Below are positions 63,571-64,000 of a stretch of DNA of 64,000 nt, one piece after another. This DNA is from Winogradskyella psychrotolerans (GTDB lineage: Bacteria; Bacteroidota; Bacteroidia; Flavobacteriales; Flavobacteriaceae). The translations under genes were made by a program, and so were the position numbers. The notes under the pieces were generated by a model. It saw only the letters and a list, made by a program, of their open reading frames with translations, was not told the origin of the DNA and did no database searches. How positions within the stretch are numbered: the first letter of the stretch is position 1; each line of letters starts with the position of its first letter. The stretch lies in assembly GCF_018860565.1 (NCBI RefSeq), contig NZ_JAHKPS010000004.1, positions 1-64,000 of the forward strand, written 5' to 3'.

Positions 63571-64000
63571 ATGAAAATAGAACAATTATATACAGGCTGT
63601 TTAGCACAAGGTGCATATTATGTTGAATCTGAAGGTGAAGTTGCTATAATTGATCCGCTTAGAGAAATCCAACAATATGTTGATAAAGCTAAAGCTAATA
63701 ATGCCAAAATTAAATATATTTTAGAAACGCATTTCCATGCTGATTTTGTATCGGGACATGTAGATTTAGCCAATAAGACTGGTGCTACTATTGTTTTTGG
63801 ACCAGGGGCTACTACAAAATATGATATCCATTCTGCTAAAGATGGAGAGGAACTAAAAATTGGAAACATAACTATTAAAGTCTTGCATACACCAGGACAC
63901 ACTTTAGAATCTGCAACCTATTTATTAATTGATGAAAACGGAAAAAATCACGCTATTTTTTCTGGAGACACACTATTTTTAGGCGATGTTGGAAGACCTG
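63571..64000 (+). CDS. Persulfide-dioxygenase-like MBL-fold protein (3' end outside window)
   Basis: 143 codons are visible, open to the right edge. The metal site is ETHFHADFVSGH (His-x-His-x-Asp), followed by HTPGHTLESATY and FSGDTLFLGDVGRP, as in ETHE1/CstB-like enzymes, which oxidise persulfides to sulfite. The start, MKIEQLYTGCLAQGAYYV, is typical. A C-terminal rhodanese domain is likely beyond the edge, but unseen. It is preceded by a Crp-type palindrome. Confidence 0.9.
   Translation, partial: MKIEQLYTGCLAQGAYYVESEGEVAIIDPLREIQQYVDKAKANNAKIKYILETHFHADFVSGHVDLANKTGATIVFGPGATTKYDIHSAKDGEELKIGNITIKVLHTPGHTLESATYLLIDENGKNHAIFSGDTLFLGDVGRP

Overview
The window is a low-GC, gene-dense stretch of a Bacteroidota chromosome, almost certainly a marine-type Flavobacteriaceae. 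The signs are: Bacteroidota promoters (TTTG, about 19 bp, TAnnTTTG) in front of many genes; a type IX secretion C-terminal tail; type III and eukaryotic-like type II glutamine synthetases side by side; a YpdA-like bacillithiol-pathway enzyme; DUF3078, DUF4197, DUF1684 and Lacal_2735-like proteins; and flavobacterial extragenic hairpin repeats. I see no phage, insertion sequence, rRNA or CRISPR.

Layout. 1-6.8 kb: the end of an OmpA-type protein, a short SAP-like ORF, then envelope thiol-redox genes (DsbD with a duplicated N-terminal domain, two rhodaneses, a redoxin and a TlpA-like lipoprotein, all minus strand) and a MarR-YceI pair whose operator covers the start codon. 6.8-13.4 kb: a tryptophan operon, trpE-G-D-C-F-B, behind a ribosome-mediated attenuator with an 18-residue leader peptide holding three consecutive Trp codons. 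trpA is not here. REP-like hairpins sit just before every trp gene that is not translationally coupled, and one supplies the trpF stop codon. 13.5-27.4 kb: ftsE and then a surface-polysaccharide cluster (glycosyltransferases, FdtA/FdtB-like deoxyaminosugar genes, two paralogous flippases, methyltransferases, a FemAB-like protein, a multi-pass membrane protein).

27.4-49.6 kb: mostly housekeeping (typA, kdsA, a fused acyl-CoA mutase of IcmF type, purU, pyrF, prfA, purM) mixed with lipoproteins, outer-membrane proteins and regulators. It hides a 33-residue peptide with 11 cysteines just upstream of a SigZ-like sigma factor with a Cys-rich tail, and two tandem promoter-to-terminator units that look like duplicated small RNA genes. 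49.6-60.3 kb: small peptide genes, the divergent glutamine synthetases, a Ca/Na antiporter, a BlaI-M56 peptidase pair, and a secreted endonuclease I.

60.3-64 kb: Ohr, tRNA-Arg(ACG), and a likely sulfane-sulfur/sulfide locus: a Cys-containing Crp/Fnr regulator, a split YeeE/YedE transporter, a TauE/SafE exporter, and the start of a persulfide-dioxygenase-like MBL protein. A perfect 16-bp palindrome of Crp type lies at an activating position before the MBL gene, and a degenerate copy lies at the same spacing before the transporters.

All functional calls come from reading sequence motifs. No database search was possible, so statements about novelty are tentative.
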